This document shows positions 8,199 through 16,650 of a stretch of 64,000 nt of DNA, piece after piece. The stretch lies in assembly GCA_964590135.1 (NCBI GenBank), contig CAZPVX010000006.1, positions 62,001 to 126,000 on the forward strand. The letters run 5' to 3'. The number at the start of each line of letters is the position of its first letter. Position 1 is the first letter of the stretch. The DNA comes from JBDHWI01 sp964590135 (GTDB taxonomy: Bacteria; Chloroflexota; Anaerolineae; J036; Brachytrichaceae). The notes below the pieces were generated by a model. That model was not told the DNA's origin. It ran no database searches and saw only the letters and a list, made by a program, of their open reading frames with translations. Position numbers and translations under genes: made by a program.

Positions 8199-9589
8199 TT
8201 CAGCATTTGCAGCAGGCGCTCACCGACCTGGTTGCCGTCGCCGGCGCTCAATGTGATCACCACATCGCCGCCGCGCACCTGCGACATCAGCACGCCCAGC
8301 GCGTCGCCAAACGATGCCGCGTTGCGCGCATCACGATGCTTCATCTGCCGCGCAATCTCGATCGGATTCAGCGCGTTGGCTGCAAACGAAAAATCTTCTT
8401 TTTTCTCGCGCGCTGCGTAGATGGGCAGCACGATGACGTGATCGGCATCCTTGAACGACGAGGCAAAATCGTCGAGCAGCGCCACCGTGCGGCTAAAGGT
8501 GTGCGGCTGCCAGATCGCCCAGATGTTGGCAACTGGATAGCGCAGGCGCGCACCGTGCAAGGTGGCGCGAATCTCGGTGGGATGATGCGCATAGTCGTCA
8601 ATCACGCGGACACCGCGCGCCTCCCCTTTCAATTCAAAGCGCCGGCCTGCGCCGTGATATCCGCCCAGCGACTTCACCGCCTCAACAATCGGCACGCCCA
8701 GCGCATCTGCCGCAATCAACGCCGCCAGCGCATTCAACACATTGTGTTCGCCTGGCACGCGCAACGAGCATGCGCCAGCGACCTCGCCATGCGCGCCGGC
8801 GCCGCCAAACGAAAAATCCATCCCGCCCAGCGTATTGCCGCGCAGATTTCGCGCGCGCCACATGCCGGCGTTCACCCCATAGATCACAACTGTCGCCGCC
8901 GGCTGTGCCCGCTTCAACATCTCGGTGCAGCCCGCGTCGTCGGCGCAGGCAATCACAACGCCATCTGCCGGCACACTGCCCACGAACTGGGCAAAAGCGT
9001 TCAGCGTATCGTCGAAATCCTTGAAGATGTCGGGGTGATCGAACTCGACATTTGTCACCACCGCCAACTGCGGCTGGTAGTGCAGGAAGGTGCGGTCATA
9101 TTCATCGGCTTCCAGCACGAAGGCGTCACCATCGCCGGCGCGCGCATTCACACCCAGCGGCAACGGCGTGCCGCCGATGATGAACGAGGGATCGAATCCG
9201 GCATCCATCAAGATCGTTGCAATCATGCCTGTGGTGGTGGTCTTGCCATGCGCGCCGGCCACCGCGATGCCCACCTTTTCCTGCATCAGCGCGCTCAACA
9301 CGTCACCGCGATGCCATATCGGCAACCCGCGCGCCTGCGCCGCCAGCAACTCCGGCTCATCCTTGCTGATGGCGCTTGACGGCGCCAGCACATCTGCATC
9401 GCCCAGATGCTTCAGATCATGACCGATGCTGACCGGGATGCCCAGCGCGCGCAGTTCAGCCAGCGCCGGCGAATCGGCGCGGTCATCGCCGGTGACATGC
9501 ACACCGCGCGCATGGAGCAGCCGCGCAATTGCGCTCATGCCGGCGCCGCCGATGCCCATGATGTGGATTTTCTTGTCGAGCAAATGCAT
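8195..9589 (-). CDS. murC: UDP-N-acetylmuramate--L-alanine ligase
   Basis: Adds L-Ala to UDP-MurNAc, the first cytoplasmic amino-acid addition. The 464-residue protein has the N-terminal Rossmann motif GIGGAGMSAIARLL, the ATP loop GAHGKTTTTGM (about 114-124), the central-domain EADEYDRTFLHY and the C-terminal domain with DDYAHHPTEI and QPHTFSRT. The length is standard for MurC. It overlaps murB by 4 nt and follows the cvpA-like gene by 4 nt, so it belongs to the tightly packed part of the dcw operon. Confidence 0.98.
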   Translation of the reverse strand: MHLLDKKIHIMGIGGAGMSAIARLLHARGVHVTGDDRADSPALAELRALGIPVSIGHDLKHLGDADVLAPSSAISKDEPELLAAQARGLPIWHRGDVLSALMQEKVGIAVAGAHGKTTTTGMIATILMDAGFDPSFIIGGTPLPLGVNARAGDGDAFVLEADEYDRTFLHYQPQLAVVTNVEFDHPDIFKDFDDTLNAFAQFVGSVPADGVVIACADDAGCTEMLKRAQPAATVVIYGVNAGMWRARNLRGNTLGGMDFSFGGAGAHGEVAGACSLRVPGEHNVLNALAALIAADALGVPIVEAVKSLGGYHGAGRRFELKGEARGVRVIDDYAHHPTEIRATLHGARLRYPVANIWAIWQPHTFSRTVALLDDFASSFKDADHVIVLPIYAAREKKEDFSFAANALNPIEIARQMKHRDARNAASFGDALGVLMSQVRGGDVVITLSAGDGNQVGERLLQMLK

Positions 9590-9593
9590 AGCC

Positions 9594-10130
9594 TCAGATC
9601 AACACGATGATGACAAACAGGAAGATCAGAATGACGATGAAGATCAGCAGCGTGCCGCTGAAGATTACCGGCGCGGCGCTCTTGATGAAAAAGAAATTGT
9701 TCCACCCGCCCGTCGGCGCCATCCACAGCGACGCATATTGCGGCGCATCCAGCATGCCGGAGTTCAACGCCCAGAACGCAAGCGAGCTGAAGAACAGATA
9801 GCCGTTGAACATGCCTATCAAAAACGAGAGCAGGCCATGTTCGAAGCGATTGCTTGCGGCATTAGCCAGCCGGCCACGCGCCACCACCGGGCTGAGATAG
9901 CCAAAGAACGTGATCACGATGAAGGGCAGCGCACGCCAGAAGAACCGCCACAGCGGATCGCCCTGGTTGGTGAGCGGCGTCATGATCTGGTTGAATTGTG
10001 GCAGACTGTAGATGAACAGCGCAAACATCATGGCGAACGTCACGATAACTTCGCGCACCCAGCCGCGCGTGGTGCCGATGAAACCGAAAACGATGATGTA
10101 GAAAAGAAAGAAGACGTCTGCGTTGATCAT
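9594..10130 (-). CDS. CvpA-like integral membrane protein
   Basis: A 178-residue hydrophobic protein with about four membrane segments (roughly 5-22, 29-47, 66-86, 98-121) plus a strongly hydrophobic C-terminal helix rich in Ile, Phe and Val. Topology, length and a start resembling MINxxDxxxxxI suggest the CvpA/colicin V production family, but the match is by pattern only. It sits 1 nt after the murG stop and 4 nt before murC, so it is cotranscribed with wall-synthesis genes. CvpA homologues have been linked to envelope homeostasis. This is not a usual member of the dcw cluster. Confidence 0.6.
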   Translation of the reverse strand: MINADVFFLFYIIVFGFIGTTRGWVREVIVTFAMMFALFIYSLPQFNQIMTPLTNQGDPLWRFFWRALPFIVITFFGYLSPVVARGRLANAASNRFEHGLLSFLIGMFNGYLFFSSLAFWALNSGMLDAPQYASLWMAPTGGWNNFFFIKSAAPVIFSGTLLIFIVILIFLFVIIVLI

Positions 10131-10131
10131 G

Positions 10132-11292
10132 TCAGTGCCTCACCTGAAGCAGCAGTGATGCGATTTGCGCCGCGCCATCGCGCCGGCCCGCAGCGAGCAT
10201 GGCTTGCCGCATGGCGCTCATTTTCGCCGCATCCTCCAGCAGCGCCATCGATCGTGCCACCAACCCCCTGTCGGCGTCGGCCAGTTCTTCGTCGCGCAGC
10301 ACCTCCGCCGCGCCCCTGCCGGCCAGATATTGCGCGTTCACTTTCTGGTAGCGCCATGCATGGGGATATGGCACGAGCAATGCTGGCAGACCAAGATAGG
10401 GCAACTCACCAAGCACACTTGCGCCGGCGCGGCAAATTGCGAGATCCGCAGCAGCCATCGCCTGCGCCATTTCTTCATGCAAATACTTGAAGACCAGATA
10501 TCGCGCCTGCTGCGCTTCGGCCAGTTGTGACCGGGCTGTGCTCACCTCCTCCCAATCACCTGCGCCGGTCACATGGATGACCACCGCGCGCTGCAACAGC
10601 ACGGCGATGCCGGCCAGCACGGCGCGGTTGATGCTGCGCGCTCCCTTGCTGCCGCCGAACACCAGCAATACAGCATCCTCTCTCGCAATGCCAAAGTGCG
10701 CGCGTGCCGATTCGCGATCCGCCTGCGCGAACACCTCACGCACTGGATAGCCGGTGACGACCATCTTCCGCGCGTCGATGAATGGCGAGGAAGCCTCCGT
10801 AGTCACGGCGACTTTTGACGCGAAGCGCGCCATCACCTTCAGCGCCTGCCCCGGCTCGATATCGGGCAAAAACACCACCGCCGGCACATGCTTCATCGAC
10901 GCTGCCACGCTGACCGGCACGCCGACGAATCCGCCGGTGAGCAACGCCACATCGGGCTTGAACTCGTCCAGGATGCGCGCGGCCTCCCGCACGCCTTGCA
11001 ACGTATTAAGCGCGCCTTGCATGGCACGCACTGCACCGACGCCATGCATGGCGCCGGCCGAAATGGCCTTGAATGGCACACCCTCGTGCGCGGCAAGCTC
11101 ACGTTCCATTCCCGTCTCCTCGCCAACGAACAACGGTTTTATAGGGCTTGCGCTTTTTGCCAAGCCTAGCACCGAACCGGACATCTCGACCGACAAGGGT
11201 GCTGCGGGCACCATCGTTTGCAGCGCTCTTAGCACGGTAAGCGCGGGCAGCACGTGACCGGCTGTTCCGCCCGCGGAAAGTAGAACTCGCAC
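10132..11292 (-). CDS. murG: Undecaprenyl-PP-MurNAc-pentapeptide GlcNAc transferase
   Basis: GT-B glycosyltransferase that converts lipid I to lipid II on the inner membrane face. The 386-residue protein has the N-terminal glycine loop SAGGTAGHVLPALTV, the second G-loop VFGGSKGARSINRAV, and the UDP-GlcNAc motif ICRAGASVLGELPYLGLPALLVPYP (positions about 267-291). The start is GTG at 11292, required by the conserved N-terminus. It therefore begins 194 nt inside the 3' end of ftsW in another frame. In E. coli MurG the second G-loop is GGSQGA, comparable to GGSKGA here. Confidence 0.97.
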   Translation of the reverse strand: MRVLLSAGGTAGHVLPALTVLRALQTMVPAAPLSVEMSGSVLGLAKSASPIKPLFVGEETGMERELAAHEGVPFKAISAGAMHGVGAVRAMQGALNTLQGVREAARILDEFKPDVALLTGGFVGVPVSVAASMKHVPAVVFLPDIEPGQALKVMARFASKVAVTTEASSPFIDARKMVVTGYPVREVFAQADRESARAHFGIAREDAVLLVFGGSKGARSINRAVLAGIAVLLQRAVVIHVTGAGDWEEVSTARSQLAEAQQARYLVFKYLHEEMAQAMAAADLAICRAGASVLGELPYLGLPALLVPYPHAWRYQKVNAQYLAGRGAAEVLRDEELADADRGLVARSMALLEDAAKMSAMRQAMLAAGRRDGAAQIASLLLQVRH

Positions 11293-12490
11293 GAAAAGCT
11301 TGTCCTCCCTGCGCCGTCACCAGCGCCGGCGCTTCATCATCTTCGGCCTCTTCGCGGATCATGCGGCTGCCGCGCGACACACTGACCACGATGCCACACG
11401 CTGCCAGCAGCGATACCAGCGACGAGCCGCCTACGCTGAGAAAGGGCACCGGCACGCCAGTGAATGGGATCATTGCCAGCATCGCCAGCACATTCAGCAA
11501 CATCTGGCTGATGACCCAGATCACCACCCCAATGGCGATGAATGAGCCAAAGGGTGTGTCGGCCTTCTGGGCGATGAGCAAGCCGCGCCACGCAAACACA
11601 CCGAACAGCGCCAGCGTGATGAGCAGACCAACCAGCCCCATCTCCTCGCCCAGCACAGCCACCACGCTGTCGGTGTGCGGCGTGGGCAGGTAGCCAAACT
11701 TCTGGCCGCCGGCGCCGATGCCGCTGCCAAAGATGCCGCCGCCGCCAAGCGTGATGAGCGACTGGCGAATGTGATAGTCCACGGTGAGAGAGTTCGGATT
11801 CTGCACCATCTGCACAAATGCAGTCACGCGCTCGCTGGCATGCGGCCACAGCGCAAACAGCGCCAAAAACGTGACTAGCGAGATGAGGATGACGAAGCTG
11901 AGTTGCGTCCAGCTGGCGCCGGCCATGAAGAACATCGCCATCGCCACCAGCACGATGTTTGCGGTGGTGCTGAGGTCGGGCTGCAAGACGACCAATGCGC
12001 TGACGATGCCGACGATGACGCCAAACGGCGCCATGCCATTCATGAAGCTTTGCACCTGATCACGCCGCGAGGTCAGCCAAGCTGCAGCGTAAATGATCAC
12101 GGCCATCTTCACGATTTCGCTCGGTTGAATGGAGCCATTGAGAAAGGTTCGGCGCGCGCCAAACTTCATGTCGCCAAACACCAGCACACCGACAAGCAGA
12201 ATGAGGCAGCCGGCCATGATGTAGATGGCGTAGCGTCGCAAGATGCCGTAGTCGAGCCGGCTGAAGAAGAGAAACGCCGCCACACCCAGCGCGGCAAAGG
12301 CAACCTGCCGGCCAAAGATGACGAAGGGGCTGCCCTCGTCCACCTCCGACCAGAAGAAGGTCGTGCTGTAGGCCATGATCAAACCGAGCACCGTCAGGAT
12401 CAGCACCGCGCCGATAAAGATCGTATCTGCCTGCGGCGCAGCAACGGCAGTGCGCTTGCGGGGTTGGTTGGGATTCAATGCGCGCATCAT
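11099..12490 (-). CDS. ftsW: Peptidoglycan glycosyltransferase FtsW, with extended C-terminal tail
   Basis: SEDS-family polymerase that makes septal glycan strands with FtsI. The 463-residue protein has about ten membrane segments between residues 20 and 385, with family motifs GDMKFGARRTFLNGSIQPSE, GQKFGYLPTPHTDSVVAVLGEE and GVPVPFLSVGGSSL. The start at 12490 overlaps the murD stop as ATGATG. After the normal core (about 390 residues) a basic tail rich in Arg, Ser and Lys continues to 11099, and its last 64 residues are encoded inside murG in another frame. The tail could be real or the result of a lost stop codon. Confidence 0.95.
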   Translation of the reverse strand: MMRALNPNQPRKRTAVAAPQADTIFIGAVLILTVLGLIMAYSTTFFWSEVDEGSPFVIFGRQVAFAALGVAAFLFFSRLDYGILRRYAIYIMAGCLILLVGVLVFGDMKFGARRTFLNGSIQPSEIVKMAVIIYAAAWLTSRRDQVQSFMNGMAPFGVIVGIVSALVVLQPDLSTTANIVLVAMAMFFMAGASWTQLSFVILISLVTFLALFALWPHASERVTAFVQMVQNPNSLTVDYHIRQSLITLGGGGIFGSGIGAGGQKFGYLPTPHTDSVVAVLGEEMGLVGLLITLALFGVFAWRGLLIAQKADTPFGSFIAIGVVIWVISQMLLNVLAMLAMIPFTGVPVPFLSVGGSSLVSLLAACGIVVSVSRGSRMIREEAEDDEAPALVTAQGGQAFRASSTFRGRNSRSRAARAYRAKSAANDGARSTLVGRDVRFGARLGKKRKPYKTVVRWRGDGNGT

Positions 12491-13953
12491 CGTGTCTGGT
12501 TCACCCACTCGCGAAAGCGGTCGCCCCGCTCCGCGAAATCTTTGAAGGCGTCGTAGCTGGTGCCGCCTGGCGAGAGCAGCACCACATCGCCCTTGCCGGC
12601 AATCTCACGCGCTGCCTCCACCGCCTCTTGCAGCGTCTGACACATTATGCGTGCCACGCTGCGCTCGGTTCTCTGCATCTCGCCTGCGGCTCGCTCGATC
12701 TCCTCGCCCACCATCGGCCCCATCTCACCGAAAAGGATCACGGCCTTGCAGCGTTCCAGCATCAGCTGAGCGGCCTCGCCCCATGGCAGGTGCTTGTCGC
12801 GTCCGCCGCACAGCAAAATCACCGGTTGGTCGAAGCACTTCAACGCGGCCATCAGCCGTTCCGGCGCCGTCGCGATGGAATCGTCATACCAGCGCACGCC
12901 GGCCTCGTCACGAATCAGTTGCAGGCGATGCGCCACGCCACGAAAGGTTGTCGCCACCTGACGCATGACGCTGACCGGCGCGCCGGCAATGGCGCAAACT
13001 GCGCTCGCCGCCAGCACATTCAGGATGTTGTGCTCGCCCATCAACAGCAATTCGCGGCGGTGGCAAATGCTTTCGTCGATGGCGGGTCGGGCAGAATCTG
13101 CAACCTGAAATCCACTATCGGAAATCCGAATCCGCAGATTGCCATCTTCATCCATCCATGCGCCGTCGCCCTGTGGCGCAGCGCGGGTGCTGAACCACAG
13201 CGTGCGGGCATTGGTATTCAAGCCGGCGGTCACGTCGTTGTCCGCGCTCAACACCTGCCAGTCATCAGCTGTTTGAAAATCGAGGATATGGCGCTTGGCA
13301 GCGATGTAGGCTTCCATTGTGCTGTGCCGGTCGAGATGATTGGGCGTGATGTTGGTGATGCACGCGATGCGCGGGCTGCGCGTCATCAACTCAAGTTGAA
13401 ATGACGACAACTCCATCACCACGAAGTCATGGGGTTGAATGCGCTGCACATCGCTGATGAGCGGATTGCCGATGTTGCCGCCGACCCACACGGATTTTGG
13501 CTTCTGGATTGTCGGTTGCGCATTATCGGATTCCGCAATCCGCAATTCAGAATCCGCAACGGCACATTTCAGCATTTCGCCAACGAGCGTGGTGGTGGTG
13601 GTCTTGCCGGCGCTGCCGGTGACGCCGATGATCGGCGCGGGGCAGACCTCGAAGAAAATCTGCGCGTCGTTGCTGAGTGGCATGCCGCGCCGCTTCGCCT
13701 CCAGCACAATCGGCAGGTCAATTGGCACGCCGCCGCTCAGGCACAGCGCATCGCAATCATCGAGCAGTGTGAGCGGGTGGCCGCCCAGCACGAAAGTCAT
13801 CTGGCCATCCAGATCGGCAAGGCTACTCAGGTCAACCTGCGCATTCATGTCGCTAAGCGTGACGCGCGCACCCTGCGCAACCAGCCAGCGCGCCAAGGCT
13901 GTGCCCTGCCGCGCCGCGCCAAGAATGACCACTCGCCTACCCTGCCATATCAT
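12487..13953 (-). CDS. murD: UDP-N-acetylmuramoylalanine--D-glutamate ligase
   Basis: Adds D-Glu to UDP-MurNAc-L-Ala. Starting at ATG 13953 (a TTG at 13962 is possible), the product has 488 residues, about 40 more than typical MurD. Visible motifs: RRVVILGAARQGTALA, the ATP loop GVTGSAGKTTTTTLVGE, VGGNIGNPL, ITNITPNHLDRH, MGEHNILNVLAA and GGRDKHLPWGE. The excess length comes from two in-frame insertions (DNA 13491-13561 and 13091-13143) built from repeated GGATT/AATCC words; both are in predicted loops, so the enzyme is probably active. It overlaps ftsW by 4 nt and follows mraY by 18 nt. Confidence 0.96.
   Translation of the reverse strand: MIWQGRRVVILGAARQGTALARWLVAQGARVTLSDMNAQVDLSSLADLDGQMTFVLGGHPLTLLDDCDALCLSGGVPIDLPIVLEAKRRGMPLSNDAQIFFEVCPAPIIGVTGSAGKTTTTTLVGEMLKCAVADSELRIAESDNAQPTIQKPKSVWVGGNIGNPLISDVQRIQPHDFVVMELSSFQLELMTRSPRIACITNITPNHLDRHSTMEAYIAAKRHILDFQTADDWQVLSADNDVTAGLNTNARTLWFSTRAAPQGDGAWMDEDGNLRIRISDSGFQVADSARPAIDESICHRRELLLMGEHNILNVLAASAVCAIAGAPVSVMRQVATTFRGVAHRLQLIRDEAGVRWYDDSIATAPERLMAALKCFDQPVILLCGGRDKHLPWGEAAQLMLERCKAVILFGEMGPMVGEEIERAAGEMQRTERSVARIMCQTLQEAVEAAREIAGKGDVVLLSPGGTSYDAFKDFAERGDRFREWVNQTR
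13091..13561. repeat. Two repeat-derived in-frame insertions within murD
   Basis: At 13091-13143 and 13491-13561 the + strand carries runs of the words AATCCGAATCCGCAG, ATCGGATTCCGCAATCC and CAATTCAGAATCCGCAA. They encode low-complexity peptides (for example SDSGFQVADSARP and ADSELRIAESD) absent from ordinary MurD. Related AT-rich words occur outside genes in this window, for instance at 19733-19752 and 22864-22913. Confidence 0.55.
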
Positions 13954-13971
13954 GCGATTCAACCTTTCAGC

Positions 13972-15087
13972 CTAAAAAAGATTGCCAAACATCGCCAGCC
14001 CCACGCCCATCATGCCGAACAGCAACGCAATGACGAAGAAGCGCTGCACGATCTGCGGCTCCGACCAACCCAGCAGCACGAAGTGATTGTGCAGCGGCGA
14101 CATCTTGAAGAAGCGCCGGCCCTCGCCATATTTGCGCTTCGTGTATTTGAACCAAGTGACCTGAATCATGACGCTCAGCGTCTCGGCCACCGGAATGATG
14201 GCGATGAGTGGCAGCAATAGCCACTGGCCGGTCATCAGCGCCACCACGCCCAGCGTCGCACCCAGCGCTTCGCTGCCCAGATCACCCATGATGATCTGGG
14301 CAGGATGCACGTTGAACCACAGAAAGGCCAGCATCGCGCCAACCAGCACCATGCACAACATCGTCAAAAAAACCTGCCCCTGCATGTAGGCAATTACGCC
14401 ATAGGCCACGAATGCCACACAGCAAATCAACGCCGCCAGCCCATCCAACCCGTCGGTGAAGTTCACCGCATTCGCCGTGCCATGGATGATGAAGATCGCG
14501 ATCGGGATCCAGAACAAACCCAGATCGATGGGTTGCGGCAGGCCTGGCACGCCAACTTTGCTGATGCCGAACATGGGCGTGCCATATTGCCACACGATGC
14601 CACTCGGCGTCAGCACAAACGCCGGCATCACATTCATCACCACCGCCGCGATGGCCGAGAGCAGCAATTGCAGCAGCGCCTTCGTCCGCCCGCGCATGCC
14701 CTCGCCGCGCCGCACACCGCGCACGCCCATATAGTCGTCAATTGCGCCCATGATGGCGAAGCCAAGCATGACGAACATGGGGATGGCAAGTGAGCGACCC
14801 ACCAGCACCACGCCGGCGAAATTCGGACTCAGTCGCGCTCCTACGCGCGTAAACAGATACATCACCGTTATCAACACCAGCGTCACGCCGATGAACATTA
14901 CACCGCCCATCGTCGGCGTGCCCATCTTCACCATGTGGCTGGCCGGCCCATCGATGCGGATGATCTTGCCAATGCGCAACCGCTTCAACGTGCGGATGAG
15001 CGGCCGGCCGCTCAAAATGGCGATGACGAATGCGACGCCGCCCATCAAAAGACAGACGCCCATTTCGGGTGGCAACGGTGTATGCAT
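13972..15087 (-). CDS. mraY: Phospho-MurNAc-pentapeptide transferase
   Basis: Integral membrane enzyme that makes lipid I from UDP-MurNAc-pentapeptide and undecaprenyl phosphate. The 371-residue protein has about ten membrane helices. It contains DGPASHMVKMGTPTMGG (about 46-62), the Mg-binding DDYMGVR, the catalytic NFTDGLDGLA loop, and FKMSPLHNHF with the conserved His-containing site. The ATG at 15087 starts shortly after the murF stop (gap 40 nt); an upstream in-frame start at 15165 would overlap murF and is not conserved. Confidence 0.98.
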   Translation of the reverse strand: MHTPLPPEMGVCLLMGGVAFVIAILSGRPLIRTLKRLRIGKIIRIDGPASHMVKMGTPTMGGVMFIGVTLVLITVMYLFTRVGARLSPNFAGVVLVGRSLAIPMFVMLGFAIMGAIDDYMGVRGVRRGEGMRGRTKALLQLLLSAIAAVVMNVMPAFVLTPSGIVWQYGTPMFGISKVGVPGLPQPIDLGLFWIPIAIFIIHGTANAVNFTDGLDGLAALICCVAFVAYGVIAYMQGQVFLTMLCMVLVGAMLAFLWFNVHPAQIIMGDLGSEALGATLGVVALMTGQWLLLPLIAIIPVAETLSVMIQVTWFKYTKRKYGEGRRFFKMSPLHNHFVLLGWSEPQIVQRFFVIALLFGMMGVGLAMFGNLF

Positions 15088-15127
15088 GGTGTTGTGCCGA
15101 GTTCCAAGTGCTCTCCCAAAACACTCG

Positions 15128-16573
15128 TCAGTCGTCATTCGCCAGCCCTCCCAGGCCGGCCACAATCTCTTCCATCTTCATTCCGCGCGATCCCTTCACC
15201 AGGATCACACTCTTCTCTTTCACAATCTCGTTCAACACTTCCAACGCTTCGGCATTGGTCATCACGTGAAAGACACGATCCCTGGGCGCGCCGCACTCCA
15301 CCGCCGCCTGGCACGTCCAGCGCGAGCGCTCGCCGACACCGATGATGGTTTGCGCCACCAGCGCGGCGCGACAACCCACTTCATCGTGCGCCTGCTTCTC
15401 CATGTCCCCCAGTTCGAACATATCCCCCAGCACGACAATGTGCTGGCCCTCGCCCTCGATCTCATTGAGCAGATTCAATGCAGCGATGGTCGATTCGGCG
15501 CTGGCATTGTAGGTGTCGTCCAGAACCAGTGAGCCATGCGGCCCCTTTGCAACCACGAGCCGCAATTGCGCCACTGGCGCCGCCAGCGCCTCAACGATCT
15601 CATCGAGCAGCATGCCCTCAGCCAGCGCAGTGGCGGCGGCGCGCAGGGCTGTCTGCGCGCTGTGTTGGCCGATCAACGGCAGTTTCACCAACCGCGCCTG
15701 GCTGCCGGCGCGCAAGGTGAAGGAGATGCCATCCAGTCCCGCGCTCTGCACGTCCTCTGCCCACACGTCTGCGCGCGACGAAAGGCCATAAGTGATGACG
15801 CGCGCCTTGGTGACCGCCGCCATGTCGCGCACACGCGGGTCATCGTCATTCAAAATCGCCACGCCGCCCTGCTCTGCCGATGGCAGTGCCGCCGGCAATT
15901 CGCTCTTTGCCTTCACGATGTTGCCGACGGTGCCGAGCCGCTCCAGATGCACCGGCGCGATGTTCGTGACGACGCCGGTGTGCGGCTGAGCCCACTCGCA
16001 GTACGCTGCAATCTCGCCGATGGCATACATACCCATCTCGATCACGGCGCGCTCGTGCTCTGGCCGCAACTTCAGCAATGTGAGCGGCACGCCAATCTCG
16101 TTGTTCTGATTGCCCTCACTCTTCAAGGTGTGGAAACGCGATGCCAGCACCTGCGCGATCAACTCCTTCGTGGTGGTCTTGCCGACGCTGCCGGTGATGC
16201 CGATCACGCGCAACCCCGGATGATCGACCTTGCGCCGCCAGTATGCTGATAGTTTTTGAAGCGCAGCGAGCGGGTCGACGACTGGGATCAGCAACGGCTC
16301 AGTGGATGAAGGGATGAACGCATCGATCGTGGTTGTCTGCACGCCCTTCAAATCAATCGCTTTGTCTTTTGACACCAATGCAGCGATGGCGCCGCGTTGG
16401 AAGGCTTGTGCGACGTGGTCATGGCCATCTGTTCGCTCGCCTTGAAGTGCCACAAACACATCGCCGCGCGCGGCCTGACGCGAGTCAATGCACATGTCAT
16501 TGACGCGCAGCGAGACCAGCGCGTCGATGCGCCGGCCGCTCACCCCTTCAACAACATCTGCCAAAGTCAACAT
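15128..16573 (-). CDS. murF: UDP-MurNAc-tripeptide--D-alanyl-D-alanine ligase
   Basis: Adds D-Ala-D-Ala to complete the UDP-MurNAc-pentapeptide. The 481-residue product from ATG 16573 has the N-terminal uridine domain with DSRQAARGDVFVALQG, the ATP loop GITGSVGKTTTKE, and the MurF-specific segment IEMGMYAIGEIAAYCEWAQP followed by TNIAPVHLERLG. LDDTYNASAEST and VLGDMFELG mark the C-terminal part. These features separate it from MurE, which is not found in this cluster. It lies 41 nt upstream of mraY and 77 nt after ftsI. Confidence 0.97.
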   Translation of the reverse strand: MLTLADVVEGVSGRRIDALVSLRVNDMCIDSRQAARGDVFVALQGERTDGHDHVAQAFQRGAIAALVSKDKAIDLKGVQTTTIDAFIPSSTEPLLIPVVDPLAALQKLSAYWRRKVDHPGLRVIGITGSVGKTTTKELIAQVLASRFHTLKSEGNQNNEIGVPLTLLKLRPEHERAVIEMGMYAIGEIAAYCEWAQPHTGVVTNIAPVHLERLGTVGNIVKAKSELPAALPSAEQGGVAILNDDDPRVRDMAAVTKARVITYGLSSRADVWAEDVQSAGLDGISFTLRAGSQARLVKLPLIGQHSAQTALRAAATALAEGMLLDEIVEALAAPVAQLRLVVAKGPHGSLVLDDTYNASAESTIAALNLLNEIEGEGQHIVVLGDMFELGDMEKQAHDEVGCRAALVAQTIIGVGERSRWTCQAAVECGAPRDRVFHVMTNAEALEVLNEIVKEKSVILVKGSRGMKMEEIVAGLGGLANDD

Positions 16574-16596
16574 GTCAGTGCTGAGTGCTGCGCCCT

Positions 16597-16649
16597 GAGT
16601 TCTGAGTAGTGTAATCACCACGTCACTCGGAACTCAAAACTCAGAACTC
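16597..16649. repeat. Inverted repeat between ftsI and murF
   Basis: GAGTTCTGAGT (16597-16607) and its inverted copy ACTCAGAACTC (16639-16649) are separated by 31 nt. The spacer and flanks repeat related words (CTGAGTGCTG, GGAACTC). A similar word, AAGTTCTGAACTCC, occurs at 6161-6174 between ddl and ftsQ. No T-run follows, so this is more likely a dispersed repeat or RNA-processing site than a terminator. Confidence 0.4.
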
Positions 16650-16650
16650 C

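Noticed and set aside
8024..9379. Long plus-strand open frame over murC
   Set aside because: Antisense shadow; no domain, and the minus strand encodes a clear MurC.
16597..16649. Inverted repeat considered as the ftsI terminator
   Set aside because: It lies upstream of ftsI in the transcription direction, between murF start and ftsI stop, inside the operon; no T-run.
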